From Serripes groenlandicus (lineage: Eukaryota; Mollusca; Bivalvia; Cardiida; Cardiidae), in the NCBI GenBank assembly GCA_031761405.1, contig JASEVX010000003.1, positions 70,492,484 through 70,556,483 of the forward strand: a stretch of 64,000 bases of DNA, written 5' to 3'. The position numbers and the translations under genes are program-made. Each line of letters opens with the position of its first letter. Position 1 is the stretch's first letter. Shown here piece after piece: positions 63,826 to 64,000 of this stretch. Under the pieces are notes generated by a model. That model saw only the letters and a program-made list of their open reading frames with translations. It was not told the DNA's origin and did no database searches.

Positions 63826-64000
63826 AACCCCAATCAATCAAACCAGACGATGAGTGATCACAATTGCTTACACCGCATGTCATACTCTTGTGAGCTAAGA
63901 TTTACATATCAGAATGGCTACTTTTCTCACAAGATCACATTGGACAATTAACCTTGACCACTTACAAACGCATTGTGAGGCACGTGCATTAGATCACTTT

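Overview
This window looks like AT-rich genomic DNA from a bivalve mollusc. I base that on three things: short exons with canonical GT/AG splice sites, several superfamilies of non-LTR retrotransposon, and dispersed repeats of kinds I associate with bivalves. Those repeats include tandem-cored elements bounded by AGCTC, a tRNA-derived SINE ending in a GTTAAACCCC-type tail, and degenerate tandem arrays built on 'gacctag' and 'caatcttgg' phrases. Nothing looks bacterial or viral. Most of the sequence is mobile or repetitive. The species cannot be named from the sequence alone.

The only host gene family I can name is a pair of tandem paralogues of the WSCD (sialate:O-sulfotransferase-like) family, both on the + strand. 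Copy B (exons 44750-45124, 45866-45932, 52804-53031, 54642-54982) reads as a complete four-exon gene for a 336-residue type II Golgi-type sulfotransferase. Its upstream region carries a 344-bp tandem duplication that includes a TATA-like box. Copy A (7558-7624, 8645-8872, 15941-16281) has the last three exons intact but no first exon in the window. The two copies lie in a larger segmental duplication (about 3841-34140 and about 45755-58860). Alignment blocks recur through introns and downstream DNA, mostly in the same order. One block is out of order: 3841-5735 lies upstream of exon 2 in A, but its partner 50505-52170 lies inside intron 2 of B. Copy A is longer, largely because of inserted or expanded repeats.

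Region by region. 1-3838 is a 64-bp satellite. 3841-16281 is copy A, with a nearly intact CR1/L2-type LINE (9138-14974, minus strand) in its last intron. 16282-34140 is downstream duplicated DNA holding LINE debris (18830-21240), a hAT-like MITE, a minisatellite expanded only in this copy (22747-23415), a tandem-cored repeat, a broken gene split by a SINE (24965-26105), a second hAT-like element and possibly one Cys-rich exon. 34150-43265 is a nest of three LINE copies of a different type. 43299-44700 is MITEs and the duplicated promoter. 44750-54982 is copy B, whose 6.9-kb second intron holds a tandem array, a GC-rich patch, a Harbinger-like MITE and a near-perfect 155-bp hairpin. 54983-60460 is the partner of the copy-A downstream region. 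60462-60667 is a probable terminal exon of an unknown minus-strand gene, with a 36/37-bp minisatellite behind it. The rest is repeats.

The least ordinary items are these. The LINE has ORF1 and ORF2 in one frame, separated only by a single UAG. Its ORF1 also has a 13-residue triple repeat of a G-x-Q-T-acidic motif. A TTAA-flanked foldback MITE family (CCCTTTCCCAC ends) recurs roughly twenty times. A Harbinger-like element is packed with AGCGTA motifs. The two sulfotransferase copies share an almost identical last exon inside diverged surroundings. I did not find a clearly new multi-gene system.
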